A stretch of 64,000 nucleotides of DNA. It comes from Sediminicola arcticus (GTDB lineage Bacteria > Bacteroidota > Bacteroidia > Flavobacteriales > Flavobacteriaceae). The DNA lies in NCBI RefSeq assembly GCF_040566695.1, contig NZ_JBEXAE010000006.1:1-64000 (forward strand), given 5' to 3'. The translations under genes were made by a program, and so were the position numbers. Shown here one piece after another: positions 23,474 to 32,752 of this stretch. Position 1 is the stretch's first letter. Each line of letters begins with the position of its first letter. The notes under the pieces are model-generated. The model worked only from the letters and a program-made list of their open reading frames with translations, was not told the DNA's origin and searched no databases.

Positions 23474-24260
23474 TACCTAGAGAAATATAGTAGCCTTCGC
23501 TACTCCTAACGTTAAACACAGTATTATCCTCAAAGATGAGGTATTGACCCTTTATTCCTTTTAAAATCCCTTTAAAATGTGGGGTTTTTTCGAGATTAAG
23601 GCTTTTTACCTTATCAGGGTACTGTAAAACAGGAAACTCCATATGGCTTTCCGTATTACTTTCAATAAAATATGGGGCAGCTTCCTCCGGGATGTACTGC
23701 CTCAATTTATTTCTATAAGCCACTAAGTCCTCATCATCTACATTATTGGTCAACATTTTGCGCCAATTGGTTTTATCTCCAATATGATCTTTAAGAGCAA
23801 CCTCGGTAATACCTGCCAAGTACCGGTTGGGAACCTCTACTATCGCTATGGCTTCGTGGGCGCCTTGGTCTATCCATCTTGTAGGCACCTGAGATTTGCG
23901 GGTCACTCCCACTTTTATGTTGCTAGAATTGGCCAGATATACGATATGGGGCTGTAGCTGAACTTTCTTTTCATACTCCAAATCCCTATCCTCTTTATCC
24001 AAATGCGCCGTACTCAATTCGGGTCTCATGATCCAATCTCCAGCAGAAGGTATTTCAAAAAAACAATTACGGCAAAATCCCTGTCTATAAATGGGTTTAT
24101 CCAAATTGCAATTTAGGCATTGGTATTTAATAAAGGTAATTTCCAATTCCTTGTCTAGCACCTGGTTGACATTTAAAAAGTCGGTTTCAAATACCAGATA
24201 ATACTGAATGGGATTCCCTATTTCTGTTTGCATTTTTTTTAAGACCCCCTCAAACTGCAT
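23466..24260 (-). CDS. DUF2797 zinc-binding protein
   Basis: The 264-residue product carries C48-x2-C51 and C63-x2-C66 (CLNC...CRNC), a likely structural zinc site, followed by HIVYLANSSNIKVGVTRK and RWIDQGA, the core motifs of DUF2797. The VYLA...KVGVT pattern recalls GIY-YIG nucleases, but the catalytic arrangement is not demonstrated. No function is established for the family. It is divergent from the GH3-family gene across 113 bp, and its 3' end overlaps that of the AsmA-like gene. Confidence 0.88.
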   Translation of the reverse strand: MQFEGVLKKMQTEIGNPIQYYLVFETDFLNVNQVLDKELEITFIKYQCLNCNLDKPIYRQGFCRNCFFEIPSAGDWIMRPELSTAHLDKEDRDLEYEKKVQLQPHIVYLANSSNIKVGVTRKSQVPTRWIDQGAHEAIAIVEVPNRYLAGITEVALKDHIGDKTNWRKMLTNNVDDEDLVAYRNKLRQYIPEEAAPYFIESNTESHMEFPVLQYPDKVKSLNLEKTPHFKGILKGIKGQYLIFEDNTVFNVRSSEGYYISLGIN

Positions 24261-24373
24261 AAAAGCGTATTTTTTTTAATTAGAATTCAATTTGAAATGA
24301 TAACTTTAAAAGCTATTTTAAAAGAACAAACCAAAAATTAAAGCCTATCATTTTAGGATAAAGATACCGAAAA

Positions 24374-25888
24374 ATGCCAATACCTTTGTTTAATTCGATC
24401 GCATCTTGGTTGTTGAAAAAGCGCGATCACCAAATAGAACTCTTCTTAAAATATCCAGCAGAAGTGCAGGAAGAGGTGTTGCGTCAATTATTGTCCATTG
24501 CCGAAGATACGGAAATTGGAAAAAAATATGGTTTTGAGTCTATTCCCAATTATAAAACTTTTGCACAAAGGGTTCCCATAGTTTCCTACGAGGAAATTGA
24601 GCCTATGATAGAACGGACCCGAAAAGGGGAGCAAAATATTTTTTGGCCTACCGCTATAAAATGGTTTGCCAAAAGTAGTGGTACCACCAACGCTAAAAGT
24701 AAATTTATACCGGTAAGCAGCGAGGCTCTGGAAGATTGCCACTACAAATCAGGGAAGGATTTGTTGTGCCTCTATCTGAACAATAATGAGAATTCCCAAT
24801 TGTTTACGGGGAAGAGTCTTCGGCTTGGAGGGAGTAAGGAGCTGTATCAGGATAATGGGACCTTTTTTGGAGACCTATCGGCTATTCTGATAGACAACAT
24901 GCCTTTTTGGGCAGAATTAAGTAGTACCCCAAGTAATAAAGTGTCCCTAATGAGCGAGTGGGAATCCAAAATGCACGCAATAATAAAAGAGAGCGTACAG
25001 GAAAATGTGACCAGTTTGGCTGGTGTACCCTCTTGGATGTTGGTGTTATTAAATAATGTGTTGGAGGAGACCGGGAAGGACCATCTGTTCCAAGTATGGG
25101 AAAACTTAGAAGTCTATTTTCACGGGGGAGTTAATTTTGGGCCCTATAAGGACCAATACAAAACATTACTCCCAAGAAAAAACTTTAATTACTACGAGAT
25201 TTATAATGCCTCTGAAGGCTTTTTTGCCATACAGGATAGAAACCATGCCGATGACCTTTTATTGATGTTGGACTATGGAATATTCTATGAGTTCATCCCT
25301 ATGGATAATTATGGCACCTTGGAGCAAAGAGTAGTTCCTTTATGGGAAGTGAGGGTAAAAGTAAATTACGCCATCCTTATTACGACCAATGCGGGCCTAT
25401 GGCGTTATAAAATAGGGGACACGGTTCGATTTACTTCTACAGATCCCTACCGCATAAAAGTAACTGGTAGGACCAAACACCATATCAATGTTTTTGGGGA
25501 GGAATTGATTATAGAAAATGCGGAGGAGGCTCTAAAGAGCATATGTAAAAAAACAGGTGCCGAAATCAAAGATTATACGGCAGCACCAATCTTTATGATT
25601 AATAAGGAAAAGGGAGGTCATGAGTGGATCATTGAATTTAGGACGCCGCCTGAAGAGATAGGGTATTTCACGGAAATATTGGATAATGCCCTCAAATCCT
25701 TGAATTCAGATTACGAGGCGAAACGGTATCACAATATCACATTGAATATGCCTAAAGTGCATATTGCTCGTCATAACCTCTTCTACGATTGGTTAAAATC
25801 TAAAGGTAAACTGGGAGGTCAGCACAAAATACCGCGTTTGTCTAACGAACGGACTTATGTCGAAGAATTGCTACAAATGAACAAGTAA
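24374..25888 (+). CDS. GH3-family acyl-adenylating protein
   Basis: The 504-residue product is a bacterial homologue of plant GH3 (auxin-responsive promoter family) enzymes of the ANL superfamily, which activate carboxylates as AMP esters and may join them to amines. Visible motifs are WFAKSSGTTNAKSKFIPVS (ATP-binding P-loop-like, about 96-114), the YNASEGFFA motif (about 279-287) and LWRYKIGDTVRFTS with the downstream GRTKHHINVFGEELI hinge. The substrate in Flavobacteria is unknown. It is followed after 71 bp by a small alpha/beta hydrolase-like gene. Confidence 0.93.
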   Translation: MPIPLFNSIASWLLKKRDHQIELFLKYPAEVQEEVLRQLLSIAEDTEIGKKYGFESIPNYKTFAQRVPIVSYEEIEPMIERTRKGEQNIFWPTAIKWFAKSSGTTNAKSKFIPVSSEALEDCHYKSGKDLLCLYLNNNENSQLFTGKSLRLGGSKELYQDNGTFFGDLSAILIDNMPFWAELSSTPSNKVSLMSEWESKMHAIIKESVQENVTSLAGVPSWMLVLLNNVLEETGKDHLFQVWENLEVYFHGGVNFGPYKDQYKTLLPRKNFNYYEIYNASEGFFAIQDRNHADDLLLMLDYGIFYEFIPMDNYGTLEQRVVPLWEVRVKVNYAILITTNAGLWRYKIGDTVRFTSTDPYRIKVTGRTKHHINVFGEELIIENAEEALKSICKKTGAEIKDYTAAPIFMINKEKGGHEWIIEFRTPPEEIGYFTEILDNALKSLNSDYEAKRYHNITLNMPKVHIARHNLFYDWLKSKGKLGGQHKIPRLSNERTYVEELLQMNK

Positions 25889-25959
25889 ATAGTGTTTATA
25901 ACGGAATATGACGCAAATTGGCGATAGAATTATACCCTTATTAACCTTTAAAACTTTTT

Positions 25960-26508
25960 ATGATGGCAGAACGGCTCGTAGTATTATCTGATATGTGGGG
26001 TGCAAAGAAAGGTCTCTGGATTACTTCCTATCTTGGGTATTTGCAGCAGCACTTTGATATTGTATTTTATGATTGCCAACAATTGGCAAATATAGATGTA
26101 GCAATAGATTCCAACAAGAATGTACATCAAGCCTTTGTGAATGGTGGTATAGATATCGCTATACAACATCTATTGAAAAAAGAGACTAATCCCAGTCATT
26201 TTTTGGCATTTAGTACGGGAGGAACCATTGCTTGGAAAGCAGAACTTGCAGGGTTAAAGATGAAATCACTTTACAATGTTTCGGCAACGCGGATAAGAAA
26301 TGAATCTGAGAAGCCCAAGTGCAGAACTACTTTAATTTATGGAGGTAAAGATGCATATAGGCCTTCAGATGAATGGGCCAAAAATATGGAATTGGAATTA
26401 GAGATCATTCCCAATTTTGGACATGAACTTTATTCCGATGAAAAAATAATACAAAAAGTCTGTAAAGACCTTTTGGGTAGAGCAATAAAAAAGCAGCTTC
26501 AATCTTAA
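25960..26508 (+). CDS. Small alpha/beta-hydrolase-like protein
   Basis: The 182-residue product fits a minimal alpha/beta hydrolase: a central AFSTGGTIAWK elbow (nucleophile Ser in F-S-T-G-G), a TTLIYGGKDAYRPSDEW strand with a possible acid Asp, and a C-terminal NFGHELYSD with the base His. The lid region is short and the substrate is unknown. Two adjacent ATG codons (25960 and 25963) could start it. Its stop codon overlaps the convergent clpX stop inside a bidirectional terminator. Confidence 0.8.
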   Translation: MMAERLVVLSDMWGAKKGLWITSYLGYLQQHFDIVFYDCQQLANIDVAIDSNKNVHQAFVNGGIDIAIQHLLKKETNPSHFLAFSTGGTIAWKAELAGLKMKSLYNVSATRIRNESEKPKCRTTLIYGGKDAYRPSDEWAKNMELELEIIPNFGHELYSDEKIIQKVCKDLLGRAIKKQLQS

Positions 26509-26520
26509 GAAGCTGCTTTT
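26489..26520. terminator. Bidirectional terminator overlapping both stop codons
   Basis: AAAAGCAGCTTC and GAAGCTGCTTTT form an extended stem with A-run before and T-run after, so it can act on both strands. It covers the stop of the plus-strand hydrolase (26506-26508) and that of minus-strand clpX (26505-26507). Confidence 0.85.
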
Positions 26521-27740
26521 AGTTTTTTCAATGTAACAAAGGAAAGTTTTTCTTCTGCATAGGATCTTGTCACTTTAAACTCACTTTCATCGCTGCTAGG
26601 TAATTCAAACATAGCATCGGTGAATATGGCTTCACAAAGAGATCTCAATCCTCTTGCTCCCAATTTGTATTCAACAGCTTTCTTTACAATGTAGTTAAGT
26701 GCTTCCTCTGTAATGTTAAAGCTAATATTATCCATAGCAAACAACTTTTCATATTGTTTGATAATGGCATTCTTGGGTTCAGTAAGTATAGCTCTTAGTG
26801 TTTCCTCATCTAATGGATTCATATGGGTAAGAACTGGTAATCTCCCAATAATTTCTGGGATCAGACCAAACTCCTTTAAATCCCTAGGAATAATATATTG
26901 CAGGATATTGGTATTGTCCAAGTTGTCCTCAGCTTTGGATGCGCTATAACCAACAGCTTGCATATTTAAGCGTTTGGTAATAATTCTCTCTATTCCATCA
27001 AAGGCACCACCAGCAATAAATAGGATATTTTCTGTATTGACCTCAATAAATTTTTGGTCGGGGTGCTTGCGCCCTCCTTTTGGTGGGACATTTACAACGG
27101 TACCTTCAAGAAGCTTTAGCAAACCTTGTTGTACCCCTTCGCCAGATACATCTCTGGTTATGGAAGGATTATCACTCTTACGGGCTATTTTATCTATTTC
27201 ATCAATAAAAACGATTCCTCTTTCGGCTTTCTCTAAATTATAATCGGCTGCCTGAAGCAATCTAGTAAGGATGCTTTCAACATCTTCACCTACATAACCT
27301 GCTTCTGTTAATACAGTGGCATCTACAATAGCCAACGGTACATTCAACATTTTAGCGATAGTTTTGGCCATCAATGTTTTGCCTGTTCCCGTTTGTCCGG
27401 CCATGATGATATTACTCTTCTGTATTTCTATATCATCGTCCTTGCTTTTTGGCTGTAATAAACGTTTGTAGTGATTGTACACTGCAACTGACATTACTTT
27501 TTTGGTACGATCTTGTCCTATAATAAACGTGTCCAAGAACTCCTTGATGTCCATAGGTTTTCTTAGGGTCAGTTCGGAAGATAGATCGTTCTTATTAGAT
27601 TGTTTTGATTCTTCGGCAACTATTCCGTGCGCCTGCTCAATACATCTATCACAAATGTGTGCATCCAACCCGGCAATCAATAAATTGGTTTCCGGTTTCT
27701 TCCTTCCGCAAAAAGAGCATTCTAAGTTTTCTTTTGCCAT
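26505..27740 (-). CDS. clpX: ClpX, ATP-dependent unfoldase subunit of ClpXP
   Basis: ClpX recognises tagged proteins, unfolds them and feeds them to ClpP. The 411-residue length is standard. The N-terminal zinc-binding domain (CSFCGRKK...ICDRC, cysteines at about 9, 12, 31, 34) precedes the AAA+ module with Walker A GQTGTGKT, Walker B IVFIDEIDKIA, and the RKSDNPSITRDVSGEGVQQ and GARGLRS motifs. It lies 98 bp downstream of clpP on the same strand, so clpP-clpX is probably one transcript. The 3' end is shared with a terminator hairpin. Confidence 0.98.
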   Translation of the reverse strand: MAKENLECSFCGRKKPETNLLIAGLDAHICDRCIEQAHGIVAEESKQSNKNDLSSELTLRKPMDIKEFLDTFIIGQDRTKKVMSVAVYNHYKRLLQPKSKDDDIEIQKSNIIMAGQTGTGKTLMAKTIAKMLNVPLAIVDATVLTEAGYVGEDVESILTRLLQAADYNLEKAERGIVFIDEIDKIARKSDNPSITRDVSGEGVQQGLLKLLEGTVVNVPPKGGRKHPDQKFIEVNTENILFIAGGAFDGIERIITKRLNMQAVGYSASKAEDNLDNTNILQYIIPRDLKEFGLIPEIIGRLPVLTHMNPLDEETLRAILTEPKNAIIKQYEKLFAMDNISFNITEEALNYIVKKAVEYKLGARGLRSLCEAIFTDAMFELPSSDESEFKVTRSYAEEKLSFVTLKKLKAAS

Positions 27741-27838
27741 ACTAATGGGGGTAACATAAAATACAATAACGATTGTCTTGTATTTTTGGTTTAATTATAA
27801 AGAATTTAATTCCTGTATGTTATTTTGTTTTGTCGAGA

Positions 27839-28519
27839 TTATTTGGAATCCCTTACCAATATTTCATCGATCATGCCGTACTTCAAGGCTTCATCTGCTT
27901 TCATCCAATAGTCCCTATCACTATCGTCGCTCACCTTGTCAAAGGATTGCCCGGAGTGCTTGGAAATGATTTGGTACAATTCATCTTTAAGCTTAAGAAT
28001 TTCCCTAGCTGTAATTTCTATATCACTAGCCTGTCCTTGTGCGCCACCCAAAGGTTGGTGAATCATCACACGAGAATGGGTTAACCCACTTCGTTTTCCT
28101 TTTTGGCCTGCACATAAAAGTACGGCTCCCATAGAAGCGGCAATTCCGGTACATATAGTGGCCACATCTGGTTTTATGAATTGCATTGTGTCATAAATTC
28201 CTAGGCCGGCATATACACTTCCTCCTGGGGAGTTGATGTATATCTGAATATCCTTGGAAGCATCTGTGCTCTCCAAAAATAACAATTGTGCTTGTACAAT
28301 ATTGGCTACCTGATCATTGATACCGGTTCCCAAAAAAATGATCCTGTCCATCATTAATCTGGAAAAAACATCCATTGCAATAGCATTGAGCTGTCTTTCC
28401 TCAATAATGTTAGGGGTCATTGCCGACGGGTACATGGTACTCATAATTTTGTCGTAGTACATGCTGTTGATCCCTTGGTCTTTTATAGCGTAGTTCTTGA
28501 ACTCTTTTCCGTAATCCAT
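27839..28519 (-). CDS. clpP: ClpP, proteolytic subunit of ClpXP
   Basis: The 226-residue serine peptidase shows the complete triad: Ser in GIAASMGAVLL, His in MIHQPLGGAQGQ, and Asp in the SDRDYWM segment. The IYINSPGGSVYAGLGIYDTM motif is also present. The N-terminus is about 25 residues longer than the mature E. coli enzyme, consistent with a propeptide. It lies between tig and clpX, but a strong terminator at 28548-28580 separates it from tig. Confidence 0.98.
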   Translation of the reverse strand: MDYGKEFKNYAIKDQGINSMYYDKIMSTMYPSAMTPNIIEERQLNAIAMDVFSRLMMDRIIFLGTGINDQVANIVQAQLLFLESTDASKDIQIYINSPGGSVYAGLGIYDTMQFIKPDVATICTGIAASMGAVLLCAGQKGKRSGLTHSRVMIHQPLGGAQGQASDIEITAREILKLKDELYQIISKHSGQSFDKVSDDSDRDYWMKADEALKYGMIDEILVRDSK

Positions 28520-28547
28520 GTGTTTTTATTGATATTTTTTTTGAAAC

Positions 28548-28580
28548 AAAAAAAGGTGCCGAAAGATAATTTCCGGCACC
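28548..28580 (-). terminator. Terminator downstream of tig
   Basis: On the minus strand GGTGCCGGAAA pairs with TTTCGGCACC and is followed by seven T. It lies between the tig stop and the clpP start, so clpPX has its own promoter. Confidence 0.85.
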
Positions 28581-28608
28581 GTAAAGATACTTAAATTATT
28601 TTTGAAAA

Positions 28609-29931
28609 CTACCCATAAACTTCTTTCACAAAGTTCTCATAGGTCACTTCTTTAGTTTTTAAATTTGCTTTCTCTTTGTATAGTTTCAATAGTTTTTGGC
28701 TCATTAATTGTTCAGATAATCTACGAACCTCGTCTTTATTTGATAAAACCCTAGCGGCAATACTGTCTAATTCTTCCTCTTTGGGATCTAATTGTCCAAA
28801 TTGTGCCATTTGTGTTTTGATAAATCCTTTGGCAAAGTCTTTTAACTCGTCAAATTGTACTTGAATATCATTTTCTTTAATGATCTTACCTTCAATCAAT
28901 TGATAACGCAATCCTTTTTCAGACTTTTCATACTCTACTTTTGCCTCTTCCTCAGACAATGGCTTTTCACCAGTTGATTGAATCCATTTTGTTAGGAAAT
29001 CCGCAGGAAGGTCAAATTTTGTGCTGTCAATAAAATGCTCAGTAACATCATTCAATAATTTTTGATCTGCTTGTTGTTCAAACTGCTTTTCAGAATCTTC
29101 CTTTATTCTTGCTTCAAGTTCTTTTTTGGAAGTAACTACGTCTTTTCCAAAAAGTTTATCGAACAATTCTTGATCCAATTTAGCAGGCTCTCTTTCATTG
29201 ATTTCCTCAACAGTAAAAGTAACCTCTATATCTAACTTTTCAGCTTTATCTGCCTGTATTCCCAATACATTGGCAAGCAGATCGTCCTCCTTAAAAAGAC
29301 CTTTTGTTTTTAAGGTAACTACATCACCTGCTTTTTTACCCAAAAGGCTATTGATAGCTTTTTTATTGGAGATTTGATCTAGTTCAAGAGTTGATTTCTT
29401 GTCTACTCCTTCCTCCTCATTTTTGAAAAATCCAGTAATTTCATCTTTTTTGCCAGCCTCGGGCTTGTTTACCAATTTCCCGTATTGTTTTTGGATACGT
29501 TCTATTTGCTCGTCAATCATTTTCTTGTCGGCAACAATTTGGTAATGCGTTATGGCTTTTTTAGATTTTAGGTTAATCTCAAAGCTCGGGGCTAATCCTA
29601 ATTCGAATTCGAAGTCCAAATCCTCGGCATCCCAGTTAAAGTTGTCCTGTTGTTTTGGAAGAGGGTTTCCAAGAACATCCAATTTTTCCTCAGTAAGGTA
29701 CTTATTAAGGTTGTCTTGAAGAAGTTTGTTCACTTCATCAACCAAAACGGCTTTCCCGTATTGTTTTTTTATCAAGCCCATTGGAACCTGGCCTTTTCTA
29801 AAACCTGGAATATTGGCTTGTTTTCTGTAGTCTTTTAATATATTTTCTACTTTGTCGTTGTAATCGTCCTTTGTAATGGCAACTTTTACAACGGCATTTA
29901 ACTCGTCAATCTGCTCTTTTGTGATGTTCAT
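28609..29931 (-). CDS. tig: Trigger factor, ribosome-associated chaperone/PPIase
   Basis: Trigger factor binds nascent chains at the ribosome exit. I start it at ATG 29931 (440 aa, MNITKEQIDELNA), because the upstream 22 codons of the open frame do not resemble the family. The N-terminal ribosome-binding domain has the signature GFRKGQVPMGLIKKQYG (about 43-59). The PPIase-like middle is degenerate (GFFKNEEEGVD) and shortened, as is usual in Bacteroidota. The C-terminal chaperone arms end in a helical tail. It lies 97 bp downstream of a small membrane-protein gene and upstream of clpPX. Confidence 0.96.
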   Translation of the reverse strand: MNITKEQIDELNAVVKVAITKDDYNDKVENILKDYRKQANIPGFRKGQVPMGLIKKQYGKAVLVDEVNKLLQDNLNKYLTEEKLDVLGNPLPKQQDNFNWDAEDLDFEFELGLAPSFEINLKSKKAITHYQIVADKKMIDEQIERIQKQYGKLVNKPEAGKKDEITGFFKNEEEGVDKKSTLELDQISNKKAINSLLGKKAGDVVTLKTKGLFKEDDLLANVLGIQADKAEKLDIEVTFTVEEINEREPAKLDQELFDKLFGKDVVTSKKELEARIKEDSEKQFEQQADQKLLNDVTEHFIDSTKFDLPADFLTKWIQSTGEKPLSEEEAKVEYEKSEKGLRYQLIEGKIIKENDIQVQFDELKDFAKGFIKTQMAQFGQLDPKEEELDSIAARVLSNKDEVRRLSEQLMSQKLLKLYKEKANLKTKEVTYENFVKEVYG

Positions 29932-30028
29932 CTCTGTATCGAATTTTACATAAATAAAATGGGATGCAAAAGTAGTACATTTTAATAAGTCCGCCAAGTT
30001 TTTAAATTACTGAATGTCAAACGGTAAC

Positions 30029-30379
30029 TCAATTATTTTTATCCTCTTTAAGGATAGAATATAATATAGATTGCAAAAAAGATAGTAAAAGGCTAAATAG
30101 TAAGGCCCACCATATGTTGGTAACTTCAAAACCGGATATTAAATTATCGGCCAATAATATAATAATGGCATTAATAATCAACAGGAAAAGACCAAGAGTC
30201 AGAACCGTGATTGGTAAGGTCAATATTACCAAGATGGGTTTCACGATAAAGTTTAAAAGACTTAATACAATGGCTACAATTATGGCAGTTGTATAAGAAT
30301 CTACGCCAATCCCTGGTAAAATTTTGGCCAATATTACGACAGCAAGGGCGCTCAATAATATTCTTAGAATTAGTTTCAT
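30029..30379 (-). CDS. Phage-holin-like 4-TM protein (DUF360 type)
   Basis: The 116-residue product has about four hydrophobic helices with the family pattern ILLSALAVVILAKILPGIGVD, VALVLSLLNF-like middle (IVLSLLNFIVKPILVILTLP) and LGLFLLIINAIIILLAD. It is widespread and chromosomal; despite its name it is not evidence of a prophage. The function is unknown. It lies 97 bp before tig on the same strand. Confidence 0.88.
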   Translation of the reverse strand: MKLILRILLSALAVVILAKILPGIGVDSYTTAIIVAIVLSLLNFIVKPILVILTLPITVLTLGLFLLIINAIIILLADNLISGFEVTNIWWALLFSLLLSFLQSILYSILKEDKNN

Positions 30380-30504
30380 CTCTTAAATTTTAAGGTTGGG
30401 TCATATTATCCACAATAAATGTAAGCAATTAAATGGAAAATAAAGGAATGCTAGAGAGGTGTTTTGAAACCATTTTTTATGTTTTTTAAGGGACCATTTT
30501 GCTT

Positions 30505-31275
30505 CTACCCTTTCATAAAAGCCATGGATTTTTCGAAAAAAGATTCTGGGTTTTCGGCATGAAGCCAGTGTCCGGCCTTTTCGATAGTATCCAATTCAGC
30601 GAAGGGAAAATGCCTTTTTATTTCAGGGAGGTCCCTCATGGTTACATATTCGGACTTGTCACCCCTCAAAAATAGGGTAGGCCCTTGAAAATTTGCTATA
30701 GATCCAATATTTTCTCCTACTTCTTCCATCTTTGTACTTAAGACAGGCAGGTTGAAACGGAAAGCTAGTTTTTCCTTGCTTTTCCAATAGAGATTTTTTA
30801 AAAGGAACTGCCGTACTCCAAAATTGGTAATATGCTTCGCCAATAGTTTGTCTGCCTCAGTTCTCGAGGTTACTGTGTCTAGGTCTATGGCGTTTAAGCC
30901 GTTCAGAATATCGTCGTGATGGGGTGGGTAGTATTTTGGAGCAATATCTGCTACCAATAACTTGGATACCACCTTAGGATAGGTACAGGCCAATTGCATA
31001 CCTGTTTTTCCTCCCATAGAATGACCAATTACTATAACATCTTTTAATTGGTAATGTTGAATATAATCAAAAACGTCTTTCGCCAACAGATCGTAATTGA
31101 AATCGCTAGAGTGGAAGCTCTTTCCATGGTTACGTTGGTCCAATAAATGCACTTCAAACCCTGCCTCTGCATATTGGGAACCTAGGGTCTTCCAATTGTC
31201 CAACATGCCTAAAAAGCCGTGAAGGATTAGTAAGGGGGTTCCTTTTCCTAAAATGTTCGAATGTAATAATGGCAT
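30505..31275 (-). CDS. Alpha/beta hydrolase, YbfF-like esterase
   Basis: I start it at ATG 31275 (256 aa, MPLLHSNILGKGTP), because the ATG shares its A with the pdxJ stop (TAATG), a coupled start, and the longer open frame encodes unrelated residues. Motifs are ILHGFLGMLDNW (oxyanion region), VIGHSMGGKTGMQ with the nucleophile Ser, and AGHWLHAENPE with the base His. The pattern fits small acyl-CoA or ester hydrolases of the YbfF type. Substrate unknown. Confidence 0.9.
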   Translation of the reverse strand: MPLLHSNILGKGTPLLILHGFLGMLDNWKTLGSQYAEAGFEVHLLDQRNHGKSFHSSDFNYDLLAKDVFDYIQHYQLKDVIVIGHSMGGKTGMQLACTYPKVVSKLLVADIAPKYYPPHHDDILNGLNAIDLDTVTSRTEADKLLAKHITNFGVRQFLLKNLYWKSKEKLAFRFNLPVLSTKMEEVGENIGSIANFQGPTLFLRGDKSEYVTMRDLPEIKRHFPFAELDTIEKAGHWLHAENPESFFEKSMAFMKG

Positions 31276-32000
31276 TATTTCAGTTTGTTTAGGTACATGT
31301 TCACCACATTCTCCAGCCCAAGGTAAAGGGATTCGCAAATTAGGGCGTGTCCAATGGAGACCTCTAAAAGTTGGGGAATGTTTTCCTTGAAATATTTTAT
31401 ATTATCCAAGCTAAGATCATGCCCTGCATTGATGCCTAAATTTAGGCTATTGGCCATTTTGGCAGCTTCTATAAAAGGAAGGATTCCTGCCTTGCAGCGT
31501 TCGGCATTGCCTTCTAAGTAGGCTTTTGCGTAACTTTCTGTGTACAATTCTATTCTATCAGTACCAGTTTCAGCGGCTCCTTCCACCATTTTGGTGTTGG
31601 CATCCACAAAAATGGAAGTGCGTATACCATGCTGTTTGAAGGTGGAGATTACCTCTTTAAGGAAGTCTTTGTGTTTGATAGTGTCCCAACCTGCATTGGA
31701 AGTAATAGCATCCACACCGTCTGGTACTAAGGTGACTTGGGTTGGTTTTACTTCCAAGACCAGATCCATGAATTTTTGTACTGGATTTCCCTCTATATTG
31801 AATTCGGTAGTGACTACCTTTTTAAGGTCTCTGGCGTCTTGATACCTAATATGTCTTTCGTCCGGGCGCGGGTGTATGGTGATTCCTTCTGCTCCAAACG
31901 CCTCTATATCTAGGGCGACTTTGATCAGATCAGGAGCATTTCCGCCTCGCGCATTTCTTAAAGTAGCTATTTTATTTACGTTAACACTAAGTTTTGTCAT
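31275..32000 (-). CDS. pdxJ: Pyridoxine 5'-phosphate synthase
   Basis: PdxJ condenses 1-deoxyxylulose 5-phosphate with aminoacetone phosphate in the DXP-dependent vitamin B6 pathway. I choose ATG 32000 (241 aa, MTKLSVNVNKIATLRNARGG), the normal length, over an ATG 27 bp upstream. The motif ATLRNARGG and ITIHPRPDERHI (active-site His and Glu) are present, as is LYTESYAKAY and NAGHDLSLDN. It is followed with a 1-nt overlap by the hydrolase and is divergent from the CBS-nadK operon across 90 bp. Confidence 0.97.
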   Translation of the reverse strand: MTKLSVNVNKIATLRNARGGNAPDLIKVALDIEAFGAEGITIHPRPDERHIRYQDARDLKKVVTTEFNIEGNPVQKFMDLVLEVKPTQVTLVPDGVDAITSNAGWDTIKHKDFLKEVISTFKQHGIRTSIFVDANTKMVEGAAETGTDRIELYTESYAKAYLEGNAERCKAGILPFIEAAKMANSLNLGINAGHDLSLDNIKYFKENIPQLLEVSIGHALICESLYLGLENVVNMYLNKLK

Positions 32001-32090
32001 GTTGTAATGCTGAATTATTCCTGGCAAAAATACAAATAAGGCATGCTTTTTGCCATTAAAAATTAGTAATTTGCATTATATTTAAGAATT

Positions 32091-32747
32091 ATGGAGATCC
32101 AATCCCGAATTATAAAAAATATCCCCGTGTTCAAATTAGGGGATTCATTAAAAGAAGTCATCAAATTCTTTAAGAACACTACCTATTCCCATGTGGCAGT
32201 GACCGATGAGGGACAATTTATTGGGCTTTTGAGCGAAAATGACTTGGAGACCTTTGAAGGAGCGAAAAAGATAGAAGATCATAGGTACAGCTTGGAGTCG
32301 TTTTTCGTGACTATAGAAACCTCTTGGTTAGATGTTCTGGAATCTTTTGCTCGCAATGAGGCCAACTTAGTTCCGGTGATGGACGTGGAAGGAAAAATCT
32401 TGGGCTACTATAATTTAACGGATGTAGTCACTGTTTTTATAGATACGCCATTTTTTACGGAGCCAGGTGGTGTTTTGGTAATTGCCAAAGGAATTAAGGA
32501 TTATTCTTTCAGTGAGATTGCTCAGATTGTTGAAAGTAATAACTCCAAATTATTAGGTGGCTTTGTCACAGATATGAAAAATGATGTGGTGCAGGTGACC
32601 ATCAAAATAGGTGCTACAGAGATCAATGATATTATACAAACGTTTAGAAGATACAACTACACCATTCTTTTTGGTAATACAGACGATCAGTTTTTGGAGA
32701 ACCTAAAACAACGTTCTGATTATTTGGATAAATATCTAAACGTTTAA
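32091..32747 (+). CDS. CBS-domain protein upstream of nadK
   Basis: The 218-residue product has a pair of CBS repeats in the first 130 residues (YSHVAVTDEGQFIGLLSEND, then LVPVMDVEGKILGYYNLTDV), which usually bind adenine nucleotides. The C-terminal part (about 135-218) reads like an ACT-type ligand domain (GVLVIAKGIKDYSFSEIAQI...LGGFVTDM). It probably senses a nucleotide and could act on its neighbour, since nadK starts 5 nt after its stop. Its partner is inferred, not shown. Confidence 0.9.
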   Translation: MEIQSRIIKNIPVFKLGDSLKEVIKFFKNTTYSHVAVTDEGQFIGLLSENDLETFEGAKKIEDHRYSLESFFVTIETSWLDVLESFARNEANLVPVMDVEGKILGYYNLTDVVTVFIDTPFFTEPGGVLVIAKGIKDYSFSEIAQIVESNNSKLLGGFVTDMKNDVVQVTIKIGATEINDIIQTFRRYNYTILFGNTDDQFLENLKQRSDYLDKYLNV

Positions 32748-32752
32748 TTTTT

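Noticed and set aside
24294..24352. Separated AAATGATA/TATCATTT inverted repeat between the DUF2797 and GH3 genes
   Set aside because: Only 8 bp in AT-rich DNA with a loop of over 40 nt; likely by chance.
28609..29997. Trigger factor start at 29997
   Set aside because: The first 22 residues do not fit the family; MNITKEQ at 29931 is the standard N-terminus.
30029..30379. Prophage signal from the holin-like gene
   Set aside because: This four-helix family is a common chromosomal membrane protein in Bacteroidota, and no other phage gene lies nearby.
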